Source: Rhizobium croatiense (GTDB lineage: Bacteria; Pseudomonadota; Alphaproteobacteria; Rhizobiales; Rhizobiaceae). Taken from it: a stretch of 64,000 nt of DNA. Below the pieces are notes generated by a model. It searched no databases. It worked only from the letters and a program-made list of their open reading frames with translations, and was not told where the DNA came from. Shown here in pieces: positions 24,555-32,727 of the stretch. Positions within the stretch are counted from its first letter, which is position 1. The number at the start of each line of letters is the position of its first letter. The translations under genes were made by a program, and so were the position numbers. The stretch covers positions 1 to 64,000 of the forward strand of contig NZ_JAILYJ010000014.1 of NCBI RefSeq assembly GCF_019793465.1, given 5' to 3'.

Positions 24555-25277
24555 ATGAAGGCAAATCGTAGCGACAGGCCGGTAATCCGGCCGCTTCCGG
24601 TTATCGACCGCGCACGTCAGGTGACCGATGCGCTGGCGGATTACGTCGAAGACGCGCGCCTGCAGGCGGGTGACCGGCTGCCGGCCGAGCGTGAGCTGAT
24701 GGCCGCCCTTGCCGTCGGGCGTTCGACCATTCGCGAGGCGATCCGCCATTTTCAGGCGCTCGGCGTCATCGAGACGCGCAAGGGCAGCGGCACCTATCTG
24801 CTGAAGCCGGTGTCCCGGGCAACGATCCATATGCCGCTGTCGTTCGATGCGGCGCATCTGCGCGACGCACTGCTGCAGACGCTCGAAGTGCGCCGCGGCA
24901 TCGAATGCGAGGCGGGCATGGTCGCAGCCAGGCGGCGCACGAAAAAGGATCTCGTCGTCATCGAGGAGAAACTCAACGCGATGGAGCGGGTGCATCTGGA
25001 GAAGGGCACATCCGGGCCGGAGGATCTCGCCTTCCATCTCGCCGTCTACGACGCCACCCACAATCCCCTGTTTCGCCAGCTGCTCGAGCAGATGCGCGAG
25101 ACTTTCGAGCGCTTCTGGGAGCACCCCTTCGACCGGCAGGATTTCGCCCGCCGGTCCTTTCCCTTTCACCGCACCCTTTTCAACGCGATCGCCGCCGGAG
25201 ATGCCGAGGCGGCGCGCGCCGAAACGTTGAAAATTCTCGATATCGTCGAGGAAGACATCAAGGAAATGTCCAAATGA
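24555..25277 (+). CDS. GntR-family transcriptional regulator (FadR/FCD type)
   Basis: A 240-residue regulator. The N-terminal winged helix (about 15-80) has the GntR signature LPAERELMAALAVGRSTIREAIRHFQALGVIE. The C-terminal all-helical FCD domain (about 95-230) shows metal/ligand residues in DLAFHLAVYDATHNP and FHRTLFNAIAAGD. ATG 24555 has GGGGAA just upstream and the best length; in-frame ATG 24510 is an alternative. Its stop overlaps the next ATG (ATGA), so it heads the operon with a PLP enzyme and an ABC importer and probably responds to their substrate. Confidence 0.88.
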   Translation: MKANRSDRPVIRPLPVIDRARQVTDALADYVEDARLQAGDRLPAERELMAALAVGRSTIREAIRHFQALGVIETRKGSGTYLLKPVSRATIHMPLSFDAAHLRDALLQTLEVRRGIECEAGMVAARRRTKKDLVVIEEKLNAMERVHLEKGTSGPEDLAFHLAVYDATHNPLFRQLLEQMRETFERFWEHPFDRQDFARRSFPFHRTLFNAIAAGDAEAARAETLKILDIVEEDIKEMSK

Positions 25278-26443
25278 GCAGCGGCGCCGACCCGTTCGAT
25301 CTTGCCTCCATCATCACTGCCCATGACGACGGCAACTTCGCCGACGCCGTCGTACCGCCGATCTTCCAGACATCGCTTTTCACCTTTTCCGATTATGACG
25401 AGATGATCACCGTCTATCGTGGCGAGAAGGTCCGGCCGACCTATACGCGCGGGCTGAACCCGACGGTGCGCGCCTTCGAGGAAATGCTGGCCAAGCTCGA
25501 AGGTGCGGAGGATGCGCTGGGTTTTGCCAGCGGCATGGCGGCGATCTCGTCATCCGTGCTGAGCTTCGTCGAGCCGGGCGACCGCATCGTCGCCGTCAAA
25601 CATGTCTATCCCGATGCCTTCCGCCTGTTCGGCACCATCCTGAAGCGGATGAAGATCGAAGTGACCTATGTCGACGGGCGCGACGAGGAGGCGGTCGCCA
25701 AAGCGCTGCCCGGCGCCAAGCTCCTGTATCTGGAAAGCCCGACGAGCTGGGTGATGGAGGCGCATGACGTCGGCGCGCTCGCAGCCCTGGCCAAACGCCA
25801 CGGCATCGTCTCGATGATCGATAACAGCTGGGCGAGCCCGTTCTTTCAGCGGCCGCTGACGCTCGGCGTCGATCTCGTCATCCATTCGGCCTCGAAATAT
25901 CTCGGCGGCCACAGCGATGTGGTGGCGGGCATCGTCGCCGGCTCGAAGGAGATGATCGCGCGCATCAAGGCCGAGGCCTATCCTTATCTGGGCGGCAAGC
26001 TTTCGCCCTTCGACGCCTGGCTGCTGATCCGCGGCCTGCGCACGCTGCCGCTGCGCATGAAGGCGCATGAGGCGTCGGCGCTGGAAATCGCCCGGCGCCT
26101 GCAGCGGCTTGAGGTGGTGGAGACGGTTTGCCATCCCGGCCTCGCCAACCGCCTGCCGGCCGGGCTCAACGGCACCTCGGGCCTGTTTTCCTTCATCTTT
26201 CGCGAAGGCGTCGATATCCGCGCCTTCGCCGATCACCTCAAGCTCTTCAAATTGGGTGTAAGCTGGGGTGGGCACGAAAGCCTGATCGTACCGGGCGAGG
26301 TGGTGCTGCAGCAGAAGGCACAGCCGAATTCCGCGCAAACCTTCGGCATCCATGCGCGATCCGTACGCCTCCATGTCGGCCTCGAAGGAACCGAGGCGCT
26401 GTGGAGGGACATCGAGGAGGCGCTCGCCGCCTCGCAATCCTGA
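25274..26443 (+). CDS. PLP-dependent Cys/Met metabolism enzyme (cystathionine beta-lyase-like)
   Basis: A 389-residue fold-type I enzyme of the MetB/MetC family. The Schiff-base Lys is in SASKYLGGHSD near residue 204; PLP-binding residues are also visible in FASGMAAISSSV and MIDNSWASP. The family performs beta- or gamma-elimination/replacement on sulfur amino acids such as cystathionine. It is unusual here: the gene is coupled to a GntR regulator and followed by a sugar-type ABC importer, so the true substrate may be a transported compound rather than cystathionine. The start overlaps the regulator stop. Confidence 0.85.
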   Translation: MSSGADPFDLASIITAHDDGNFADAVVPPIFQTSLFTFSDYDEMITVYRGEKVRPTYTRGLNPTVRAFEEMLAKLEGAEDALGFASGMAAISSSVLSFVEPGDRIVAVKHVYPDAFRLFGTILKRMKIEVTYVDGRDEEAVAKALPGAKLLYLESPTSWVMEAHDVGALAALAKRHGIVSMIDNSWASPFFQRPLTLGVDLVIHSASKYLGGHSDVVAGIVAGSKEMIARIKAEAYPYLGGKLSPFDAWLLIRGLRTLPLRMKAHEASALEIARRLQRLEVVETVCHPGLANRLPAGLNGTSGLFSFIFREGVDIRAFADHLKLFKLGVSWGGHESLIVPGEVVLQQKAQPNSAQTFGIHARSVRLHVGLEGTEALWRDIEEALAASQS

Positions 26444-26476
26444 AACCCGAGAGAAACCGAAAAGGGGGAACTGAGC

Positions 26477-27736
26477 ATGAAAAAACTAATAATCTCGACG
26501 CTCTTTGCTTCGCTGATGGCGGGCACGGCCTTTGCCGACACGACGCTGAAACTGGTCGAAGTCATCACCAGCCCGGAGCGCACCGAAACGCTGAAATCGA
26601 TCGTCGGCAAGTTCGAGGCCGCCAATCCCGGCACCAAGGTCGACATCATCTCGCTGCCCTGGAACGAAGCCTTCCAGAAGTTCGCCACGATGGTGTCGGC
26701 CGGCGACGTGCCGGACGTGATGGAAATGCCCGATACCTGGCTGTCGCTCTATGCCAATAACGGCATGCTTGAAAGCCTCGAGCCCTATCTCGAAAAGTGG
26801 GAGCACACCAAGGAGCTGACGCCGCGCGCCCTCGAACTCGGCCGCGACGTCAAGAACACCGCCTATATGCTGCCCTACGGCTTCTATTTGAGGGCGATGT
26901 TCTACAACAAGAAGCTGCTCTCGGAAGCTGGCGTCGCCGGGCCGCCGAAGACGCTGGACGAATTCACTGCCGCGTCCGAAAAAGTCTCGAAGCTGCCGGG
27001 CAAATACGGCTACTGCATGCGAGGCGGGCCGGGCGGCCTCAACGGCTGGATGATCTTCGCTGCCTCGATGGCCGGCTCGAACAAATACTTCAACGAAGAC
27101 GGCACCTCGACGATGAACAGTCCCGGCTGGGCCAAGGGCATCGAATGGATGGTCGATCTCTACAAGAAGGGCTATGCGCCGAAGGACAGCGTCAACTGGG
27201 GCTTCAACGAAGTCGTCGCCGGCTTCTATTCCGGCACCTGCGCCTTCCTCGACCAGGATCCGGATGCGCTGATCGCCATCGCCGAGCGCATGAAGAAAGA
27301 GGATTTCGGCGTCGCACCGCTGCCGAAAGGCCCTGACGGCAAGTCCTTCCCGACCATCGGCTACGGCGGCTGGTCGATGTTTTCGACCAGCGCCAACAAG
27401 GAACTCTCCTGGAAGCTGATCGCCACCCTCGAAGGGCCAGAAGGCAATCTCGAATGGAACAAGCGCATCGGCGCCCTGCCGGCCTATGCGTCGGCCGAGA
27501 AGGATCCCTTCTACGCCGGTGATCAGTTCAAGGGCTGGTTCGAGGAACTGGCGGACCCGAACACGGTGCCGACCGTGATGCCGACCTATCTGGAGGAGTT
27601 CGCCTTCTTCAAGGATTCGCTGGCGATCAAGACCTCGCAGCAGGCCTTGCTCGGCGACATCTCGGCGAAGGATCTGGCCGACCAGTGGGCGGACTATCTG
27701 ACCAAGGCGCAGCAGAAGTTTTTGAGCAAGAAATAG
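26477..27736 (+). CDS. Sugar-type ABC transporter substrate-binding protein (CUT1)
   Basis: A 419-residue periplasmic protein (SBP_bac_1 family) with a clear signal peptide (MKKLIISTLFASLMAGTAFAD). The mature domain has the usual cluster-D features, including WNEAFQKFATMVSAGDVPDVMEM near residue 60 and a C-terminal helical lobe. Ribosome site GGGGAA sits before the ATG. It belongs with two permeases and an ATPase downstream. Substrate unknown; the linked PLP enzyme and GntR regulator suggest an amino- or sulfur-bearing sugar or a small polyol derivative, which is speculative. Confidence 0.88.
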   Translation: MKKLIISTLFASLMAGTAFADTTLKLVEVITSPERTETLKSIVGKFEAANPGTKVDIISLPWNEAFQKFATMVSAGDVPDVMEMPDTWLSLYANNGMLESLEPYLEKWEHTKELTPRALELGRDVKNTAYMLPYGFYLRAMFYNKKLLSEAGVAGPPKTLDEFTAASEKVSKLPGKYGYCMRGGPGGLNGWMIFAASMAGSNKYFNEDGTSTMNSPGWAKGIEWMVDLYKKGYAPKDSVNWGFNEVVAGFYSGTCAFLDQDPDALIAIAERMKKEDFGVAPLPKGPDGKSFPTIGYGGWSMFSTSANKELSWKLIATLEGPEGNLEWNKRIGALPAYASAEKDPFYAGDQFKGWFEELADPNTVPTVMPTYLEEFAFFKDSLAIKTSQQALLGDISAKDLADQWADYLTKAQQKFLSKK

Positions 27737-27760
27737 CGGGAAAGGGGGCGGCTGCCGGCA

Positions 27761-27830
27761 CCTTCTCCCCGGTGGGGAGAAGGGAATATGCCGCAACCTC
27801 TCCATCCCCTTCTCCCCACCGGGGAGAAGG
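27761..27830. repeat. Tandem pair of palindromic rhizobial intergenic repeats
   Basis: Two near-identical palindromes, each with 10-base arms: CCTTCTCCCC (27761-27770) / GGGGAGAAGG (27774-27783), and the same arms at 27808-27817 and 27821-27830. Central triplets GGT and ACC are reverse complements of each other, so the two copies also pair with each other. They sit between the binding protein and permease genes; a GGTGGCCCGAAGGGTCGGATGAGGGGG-like tail follows. This is a familiar type of intergenic element in rhizobia (REP/RIME-like). Differential mRNA stability is possible. Confidence 0.75.
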
Positions 27831-27931
27831 TGGCCCGAAGGGTCGGATGAGGGGGCCGCAGTCGCCCAGTTTTCAGAAGCATCAGCCGCGCGAGAATTCT
27901 CAACCGGGTAGACAATGGAAATTACGCACTG

Positions 27932-28867
27932 ATGACCATTTCCGCCGATATGCTCGACATGCGTCGCGACCGCAGGCCGTGGCTGCGTCGTCTTGCCGAT
28001 GCTTCGGAGCCCTATCTCTACAGCACCCCGTCACTGATCCTGATCATCGCGGTGATGCTGGTGCCGCTGACATTGGGTGTCTCCTACGCCTTCCGCGATA
28101 TCCAGCTGCTCAATCCATTTTCCGGCGGCTTCGTCGGGCTCGAACATTTCCGTGAGCTTTCTACGGATGCCGCCTTCTATGGCGCGCTCAGGAACACGCT
28201 CTGGTGGACCGGCGCTTCCGTCGTCCTGCAATTCGTCTTCGGGCTCATCCTGGCGCTGCTGCTCGACAAGCCGTTTAAGGGCAGGGCGATCGCCCAGGCG
28301 CTGGTCTTCCTGCCCTGGGCCGTGCCGTCCTTTCTCGCCGGCCTCAACTGGGCCTGGCTGTTCAATCCTGTCATCGGACCGATCCCGCACTGGCTTTTCG
28401 CCCTCGGGCTGATGCACGAGCCGGGCAATATCCTGTCCGATCCCAATTATGCGATGTGGGGGCCGATCATCGCCAATGTCTGGTGGGGCATTCCCTTCTT
28501 CGCCATCACGCTGCTGGCGGCCCTGCAGGCGATCCCGCGCGATCTCTATGAGGCAGCGTCGATCGACGGTGCCGGCTGGTTCCAGCGCTTCCGCTCGATC
28601 ACCCTGCCGTTTCTCGCGCCGACCATCGCCATCACCGTGCTTCTGCGCACCGTGTGGATCTCCAATTTCGCCGATCTCATCGTGGTCATGACCAATGGCG
28701 GGCCGGCCGACCGCACGCAGATCGTCGCGAGCTACATCTTCACGACCGCGTTCAAGCGGCTCGATTTCGGTTATGCCTCGGCGATCGCGCTGGTGCTGCT
28801 GGTGCTGCTGCTTGCCTATTCGATGCTGATCATCCTGCTCAGGCAGACGCTGCTGAACAAGGATTGA
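27932..28867 (+). CDS. Sugar ABC transporter permease (first subunit)
   Basis: A 311-residue inner-membrane protein with about six spans. The EAA loop EAASIDGAGWFQRFRSITLPFLAP near residue 205 is the ATPase contact site. The first span is preceded by a 30-residue basic cytoplasmic tail. It follows the binding-protein gene after a 195-base gap filled by palindromic repeats. Member of the MalF-like CUT1 permease family. Confidence 0.87.
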   Translation: MTISADMLDMRRDRRPWLRRLADASEPYLYSTPSLILIIAVMLVPLTLGVSYAFRDIQLLNPFSGGFVGLEHFRELSTDAAFYGALRNTLWWTGASVVLQFVFGLILALLLDKPFKGRAIAQALVFLPWAVPSFLAGLNWAWLFNPVIGPIPHWLFALGLMHEPGNILSDPNYAMWGPIIANVWWGIPFFAITLLAALQAIPRDLYEAASIDGAGWFQRFRSITLPFLAPTIAITVLLRTVWISNFADLIVVMTNGGPADRTQIVASYIFTTAFKRLDFGYASAIALVLLVLLLAYSMLIILLRQTLLNKD

Positions 28868-28871
28868 GACT

Positions 28872-29702
28872 ATGAGACGATCCGTCATCCCCACCATCGC
28901 ACACCGTCTGGCGATCCTCTGCTACATCGCCTTCGCGCTTTTTCCCTTGTTCTGGCTTCTCAAGGTCTCGGTGACGCCGAACGACCTGCTCTATAGCGAG
29001 GGCGTGCGCATGTGGCCGTCGCGCACGAGCTGGGATCATTATGCCTTCGTGCTGCAGCACAGCGCCTTTCCGACCTTCTTCAAGAACAGCCTGATCGTCT
29101 CGGCCTCGACGGCGGTGACCGTGACGGTCTGCGCCTCGCTCTCCGGCTATGCCCTGTCGCGCTTCAATTTCCGGGCGAAATACTGGATCGTCGCGCTGAT
29201 GCTGCTGACCCAGATGTTTCCGCTCGTCATGCTGGTCGCGCCGATCTTCAAGATCCTGTCGCCCTTACATCTGACCAACAGCCTGACCGGGCTCGTCATC
29301 GTCTACACCGCCTTCAACGTGCCATTCGCCACCTTCCTGATGCAGTCCTTCTTCGACGGCATCCCCAGGGATTTGGAAGAGGCGGCGATGATCGACGGCG
29401 CCACGCAGTTCACGGCCTTCCGTCAGATCATTCTGCCGCTGACGCTGCCCGGCATCGCCGCCACCCTCGGTTTCGTCTTCACGGCCGCCTGGAGCGAGCT
29501 GCTCTTCGCGCTGATGCTGATCAACGGCAATGATGCGGCGACCTTCCCCGTCGGCCTTCTCACTTTCGTTTCGAAATTCTCGGTGGATTTCGGGCAGATG
29601 ATGGCGGCCGGCGTCATGGCGCTCATCCCGGCCGGCCTCTTCTTCCTGCTCATCCAGCGTTATCTCGTCCAGGGCCTGACGGCCGGCGCGGTCAAGGGTT
29701 AA
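28872..29702 (+). CDS. Sugar ABC transporter permease (second subunit)
   Basis: A 276-residue MalG-type inner-membrane protein with six predicted spans; the EAA loop is EEAAMIDGATQFTAFRQIILPLTLPG near residue 175. It starts four bases after the first permease and ends four bases before the ATPase gene, so it is co-translated with both. Confidence 0.87.
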   Translation: MRRSVIPTIAHRLAILCYIAFALFPLFWLLKVSVTPNDLLYSEGVRMWPSRTSWDHYAFVLQHSAFPTFFKNSLIVSASTAVTVTVCASLSGYALSRFNFRAKYWIVALMLLTQMFPLVMLVAPIFKILSPLHLTNSLTGLVIVYTAFNVPFATFLMQSFFDGIPRDLEEAAMIDGATQFTAFRQIILPLTLPGIAATLGFVFTAAWSELLFALMLINGNDAATFPVGLLTFVSKFSVDFGQMMAAGVMALIPAGLFFLLIQRYLVQGLTAGAVKG

Positions 29703-29706
29703 ACAA

Positions 29707-30765
29707 ATGGCATCGATCGATATCCAGAATATCCGCAAAGCCTATGGCCATGTGCAGGTGCTGCACGGCGTCGATCTCGAAATCCGGGACGGCGAATTCG
29801 TCGTGCTGGTCGGTCCCTCCGGCTGCGGCAAGTCCACGCTCTTGCGCATGATCGCCGGGCTCGAAGATGTCACATCTGGTGAAATCCGCATTGCCGGCGC
29901 CAGAGTGAACGAGCGGCATCCCAGGGATCGCGACATCGCCATGGTGTTCCAGTCCTACGCGCTCTATCCGCATATGAACGTCGCCGGCAATATGAGCTAC
30001 AGCCTGAGGCTCCGGAAAACGGCGAAGGAGAAGATCGCCAGCGCCGTCTCCGCCGTTGCGGCCAAGCTCGGCCTCGATCCACTGCTCGAACGACGGCCGA
30101 AGGCGCTGTCCGGCGGCCAGCGCCAGCGCGTCGCCATGGGCCGCGCGATCGTCCGCCAGCCGAAGGCCTTCCTGTTCGACGAGCCGCTGTCCAATCTCGA
30201 TGCGCGCCTGCGCGAACAGATGCGCGCCGAAATCAAGAAACTGCATGGGGAGCTGAAGGCGACCTCGATCTATGTCACCCATGACCAGATCGAGGCGATG
30301 ACGCTGGCCGACCGGATCGTCGCCATGCATGGCGGGGTGGTGCAGCAGGTCGGCAGCCCCCTGGAACTCTACGACCGCCCCGCCAACCTTTTCGTCGCCG
30401 GCTTTATCGGCTCGCCGGGGATGAATTTCCTCGACGCGACCTATGAAGCAGGTGGTGTGAGGCTGAAGGACGGTACGATCGTGCCGCTGGCAAAGCCGCT
30501 GCCGCTGGCGGATGGAGCCAAGGTGACGCTCGGCATCCGGCCGGAGCATGTGCTGATGACCAATGACGGGGCGGGGCTTGCCACTGATGTCGAGCTCGTC
30601 GAGCCCACCGGCTTCGGCATTATCCTGCACCTGGCCCTGCACCGGCTGCCCTTCAAGATCTTCACATTGGACCGCGAAGCGCTGAAGGCAGGGCCGAAGG
30701 TCAACGTCGCCTTCCCGCCACAATATCTGCATGTGTTCGATGGCGAAGGACGACGCGTCGATTGA
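29707..30765 (+). CDS. Sugar ABC transporter ATP-binding protein (UgpC/MsmK type)
   Basis: A 352-residue ABC ATPase. Walker A GPSGCGKST near residue 40, signature LSGGQRQRVAMGR near 136, Walker B AFLFDEPLSNLDAR near 158, H-loop YVTHDQIEAM. A C-terminal OB/TOBE region (about 240-352) includes LGIRPEHV, typical of CUT1 ATPases of the UgpC/MalK group. It closes the six-gene operon begun by the GntR regulator. Confidence 0.9.
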   Translation: MASIDIQNIRKAYGHVQVLHGVDLEIRDGEFVVLVGPSGCGKSTLLRMIAGLEDVTSGEIRIAGARVNERHPRDRDIAMVFQSYALYPHMNVAGNMSYSLRLRKTAKEKIASAVSAVAAKLGLDPLLERRPKALSGGQRQRVAMGRAIVRQPKAFLFDEPLSNLDARLREQMRAEIKKLHGELKATSIYVTHDQIEAMTLADRIVAMHGGVVQQVGSPLELYDRPANLFVAGFIGSPGMNFLDATYEAGGVRLKDGTIVPLAKPLPLADGAKVTLGIRPEHVLMTNDGAGLATDVELVEPTGFGIILHLALHRLPFKIFTLDREALKAGPKVNVAFPPQYLHVFDGEGRRVD

Positions 30766-30932
30766 GCAGTCGAGGATCAAAACCACTCCTCAGGCTGCCC
30801 ACCTCCTGGTTGCTCCCGTCGCGGAAAGCCCCCGGCGTGAAAAAGATCGATCAGATTCAAAGGGATGATCGAGACTCGGAAAACGCGTGAATCATTTTGG
30901 CTAAGCTATTGAAATTTGATTCGTTTTGATTC

Positions 30933-30958
30933 GGAACCAATCGTAAAGTGATTCGGTT
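30933..30958 (+). promoter_or_regulatory. EcfG/RpoE2-type promoter upstream of the Ku operon
   Basis: GGAAC 30933-30937, 17 bases, GGTT 30955-30958, fitting GGAAC-N19-TT. The predicted start near 30965 leaves a leader of about 29 bases before the first Ku ATG at 30994. Confidence 0.6.
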
Positions 30959-30993
30959 GACTCGCACTGGTTGCGGCAGGGAGCGCGTGCGAA

Positions 30994-31893
30994 ATGGTTG
31001 CCCCGAGAGCGAATTGGAAAGGCTTTATCAAGTTCGGGGAGGTTGCTTTCCCCGTGGCACTCTACACCGCCGCCTCCACATCCGAGCGGATTGCGTTTCA
31101 CACGCTGAACAGGAAGACCGGCAATCGGGTGCGCCGAGAATTCGTGGACGGTGAGACCGGCGATCCGGTCGAACGCGAGGACCAGGTTAAGGGTTTCGAG
31201 ATCGAAGATGGTCGCTACGTCGTCCTCGAGCCCGAGGAGGTCGCCGCCGCCATTCCCGAAAGCGACAAAACGCTGAAGGTGGAGGCGTTTATTCCTTATG
31301 ACGAGGTCGACGACGTCTATTTCGACAAGCCTTATTATCTGGCCCCCGACACCATGGGCAGCGACGCTTTCAAGCTTCTGAGGGATGGCATGAAGAAGGC
31401 CAAGGTCGCGGCCATCGCCCGGACGGTGCTGTTTCGGCGTTTGCGGACGCTTCTCATCCGCCCCCTTGGCAAAGGGCTAGTGGGCTCCACTTTGAACTTC
31501 GACTATGAAGTCCGCTCCTCCGAGAAGGCTTTCGAGGAGATGCCGGATCTCAAGATCGAAGGCGAGATGCTGGAGCTTGCCAAGCACATCATCAACACCA
31601 AGAAGGGCGAGTTCGATCCGAAGGAATTCGACGACCGTTACGAAGCCGCCGTCGCCGAACTGGTGAAGGCCAAAATCGAAGGCCGCACTCTTCCGAAGAA
31701 AAAGGCCGCGCCCGCTGCAAAACCGAGCGACCTGTTACAGGCACTGCGCGAAAGCGCCGGCATGACGACCCCAGCAAAGACGAAGCGCACCGCCGCAAAT
31801 GCCAATGCCGGCAAGAGCAGGCAGAAGGCCGCAAGCGCATCGGCGCCGAAATCTCGCAGCCCCGGCGGCGCTCATCAGCGCCGGGCCGGGTGA
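30994..31893 (+). CDS. Ku protein (first of two)
   Basis: A 299-residue bacterial Ku homologue, the DNA-end-binding ring of non-homologous end joining. The conserved start NWKGFIKFGEVAFPVALYTA and the FHTLNRKTGNRVRREFVD segment identify the beta-barrel/bridge core (about residues 5-230). The C-terminal 60 residues are a Lys/Ala/Ser-rich, probably disordered DNA-binding tail. The next Ku begins 12 bases later. Rhizobia often carry several Ku paralogues; the numbering cannot be set from this sequence. Confidence 0.93.
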   Translation: MVAPRANWKGFIKFGEVAFPVALYTAASTSERIAFHTLNRKTGNRVRREFVDGETGDPVEREDQVKGFEIEDGRYVVLEPEEVAAAIPESDKTLKVEAFIPYDEVDDVYFDKPYYLAPDTMGSDAFKLLRDGMKKAKVAAIARTVLFRRLRTLLIRPLGKGLVGSTLNFDYEVRSSEKAFEEMPDLKIEGEMLELAKHIINTKKGEFDPKEFDDRYEAAVAELVKAKIEGRTLPKKKAAPAAKPSDLLQALRESAGMTTPAKTKRTAANANAGKSRQKAASASAPKSRSPGGAHQRRAG

Positions 31894-31905
31894 TCGGAGG
31901 TTGCC

Positions 31906-32724
31906 ATGGCGATCCGGCCATATTGGAAAGGGTATCTGAAGCTATCGCTCGTCACCTGCCCGGTGCAGATGATGCCGGCCACCTCCGAAAACGAGAAGGT
32001 GCGCTTTCACACGCTCAATCGCGCAACTCAAAACCGCGTCGTCAGCCATTATGTCGATGCCGTCACCGGCAAGGACGTGAAAGATGAAGACGAAGTGAAA
32101 GCCTATCAGCGCGGTGAGAACGAATACGTCTTACTCGAAGACGAGGAGCTGGAGAACGTTGCGCTTGAAAGCACCAAGACGATCGATATCGGAGTGTTTA
32201 CGCCCCGCAACAGCGTCGAATGGATCTGGCTCGACACGCCCTACTATCTTTCACCCGACGATCCGGTGGGCCAGGAGGCATTCTCGGTGATCCGCGATGC
32301 GATGGCGGCTGAGGACATGGTCGGCATCTCCCGGCTGGTGATTGCGCGCCGCGAGCGCGCCGTCATGCTGGAGCCACGCGGCAAGGGGATCGTCCTTTGG
32401 ACCCTGCGATACGGTGACGAAGTGCGCGACGCGGAGAGCTACTTCGAGCGGGTGGATGATCAACCGGCGGACAGCCAAATGATGCCGCTGATTCAGCAGC
32501 TGATCAAGAAGCAGACGCAGCATTGGAACCCGAAGATGGTCTCCGACCCCGTGCAGGATAGGCTGCTCGACATCATCGAGGCCAAGAAGAAACAGATGAA
32601 GAAGCCTGCCAGGGTAAAATCGAAGGCCAGGGAAAAGGCAGAGCCGGCTCCCAGCAACGTCATCAACATCATGGAAGCCCTGCGCAAATCCGTCGATGCC
32701 GAGAACCGATCCGGCAGGCATTGA
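31906..32724 (+). CDS. Ku protein (second of two)
   Basis: A 272-residue Ku paralogue beginning MAIRPYWKGYLKLSLVTCPV with the same FHTLNRATQNRVVSHYVD core. Its C-terminal extension is short and basic (EAKKKQMKKPARVK..., then NVINIMEALRKS). CGGAGG precedes the ATG. It is clearly diverged from the first Ku, so this is an old duplication rather than a split gene; the two may form a heterodimer. Four bases separate it from the ligase. Confidence 0.93.
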   Translation: MAIRPYWKGYLKLSLVTCPVQMMPATSENEKVRFHTLNRATQNRVVSHYVDAVTGKDVKDEDEVKAYQRGENEYVLLEDEELENVALESTKTIDIGVFTPRNSVEWIWLDTPYYLSPDDPVGQEAFSVIRDAMAAEDMVGISRLVIARRERAVMLEPRGKGIVLWTLRYGDEVRDAESYFERVDDQPADSQMMPLIQQLIKKQTQHWNPKMVSDPVQDRLLDIIEAKKKQMKKPARVKSKAREKAEPAPSNVINIMEALRKSVDAENRSGRH

Positions 32725-32727
32725 GCA

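Noticed and set aside
27761..27830. Repeat pair as a CRISPR array
   Set aside because: Only two palindromic copies, irregular spacing, no leader or cas genes.
30994..32724. Two Ku frames as one split gene
   Set aside because: Each frame carries the complete Ku core beginning with its own NWKG/YWKG block, so they are paralogues.
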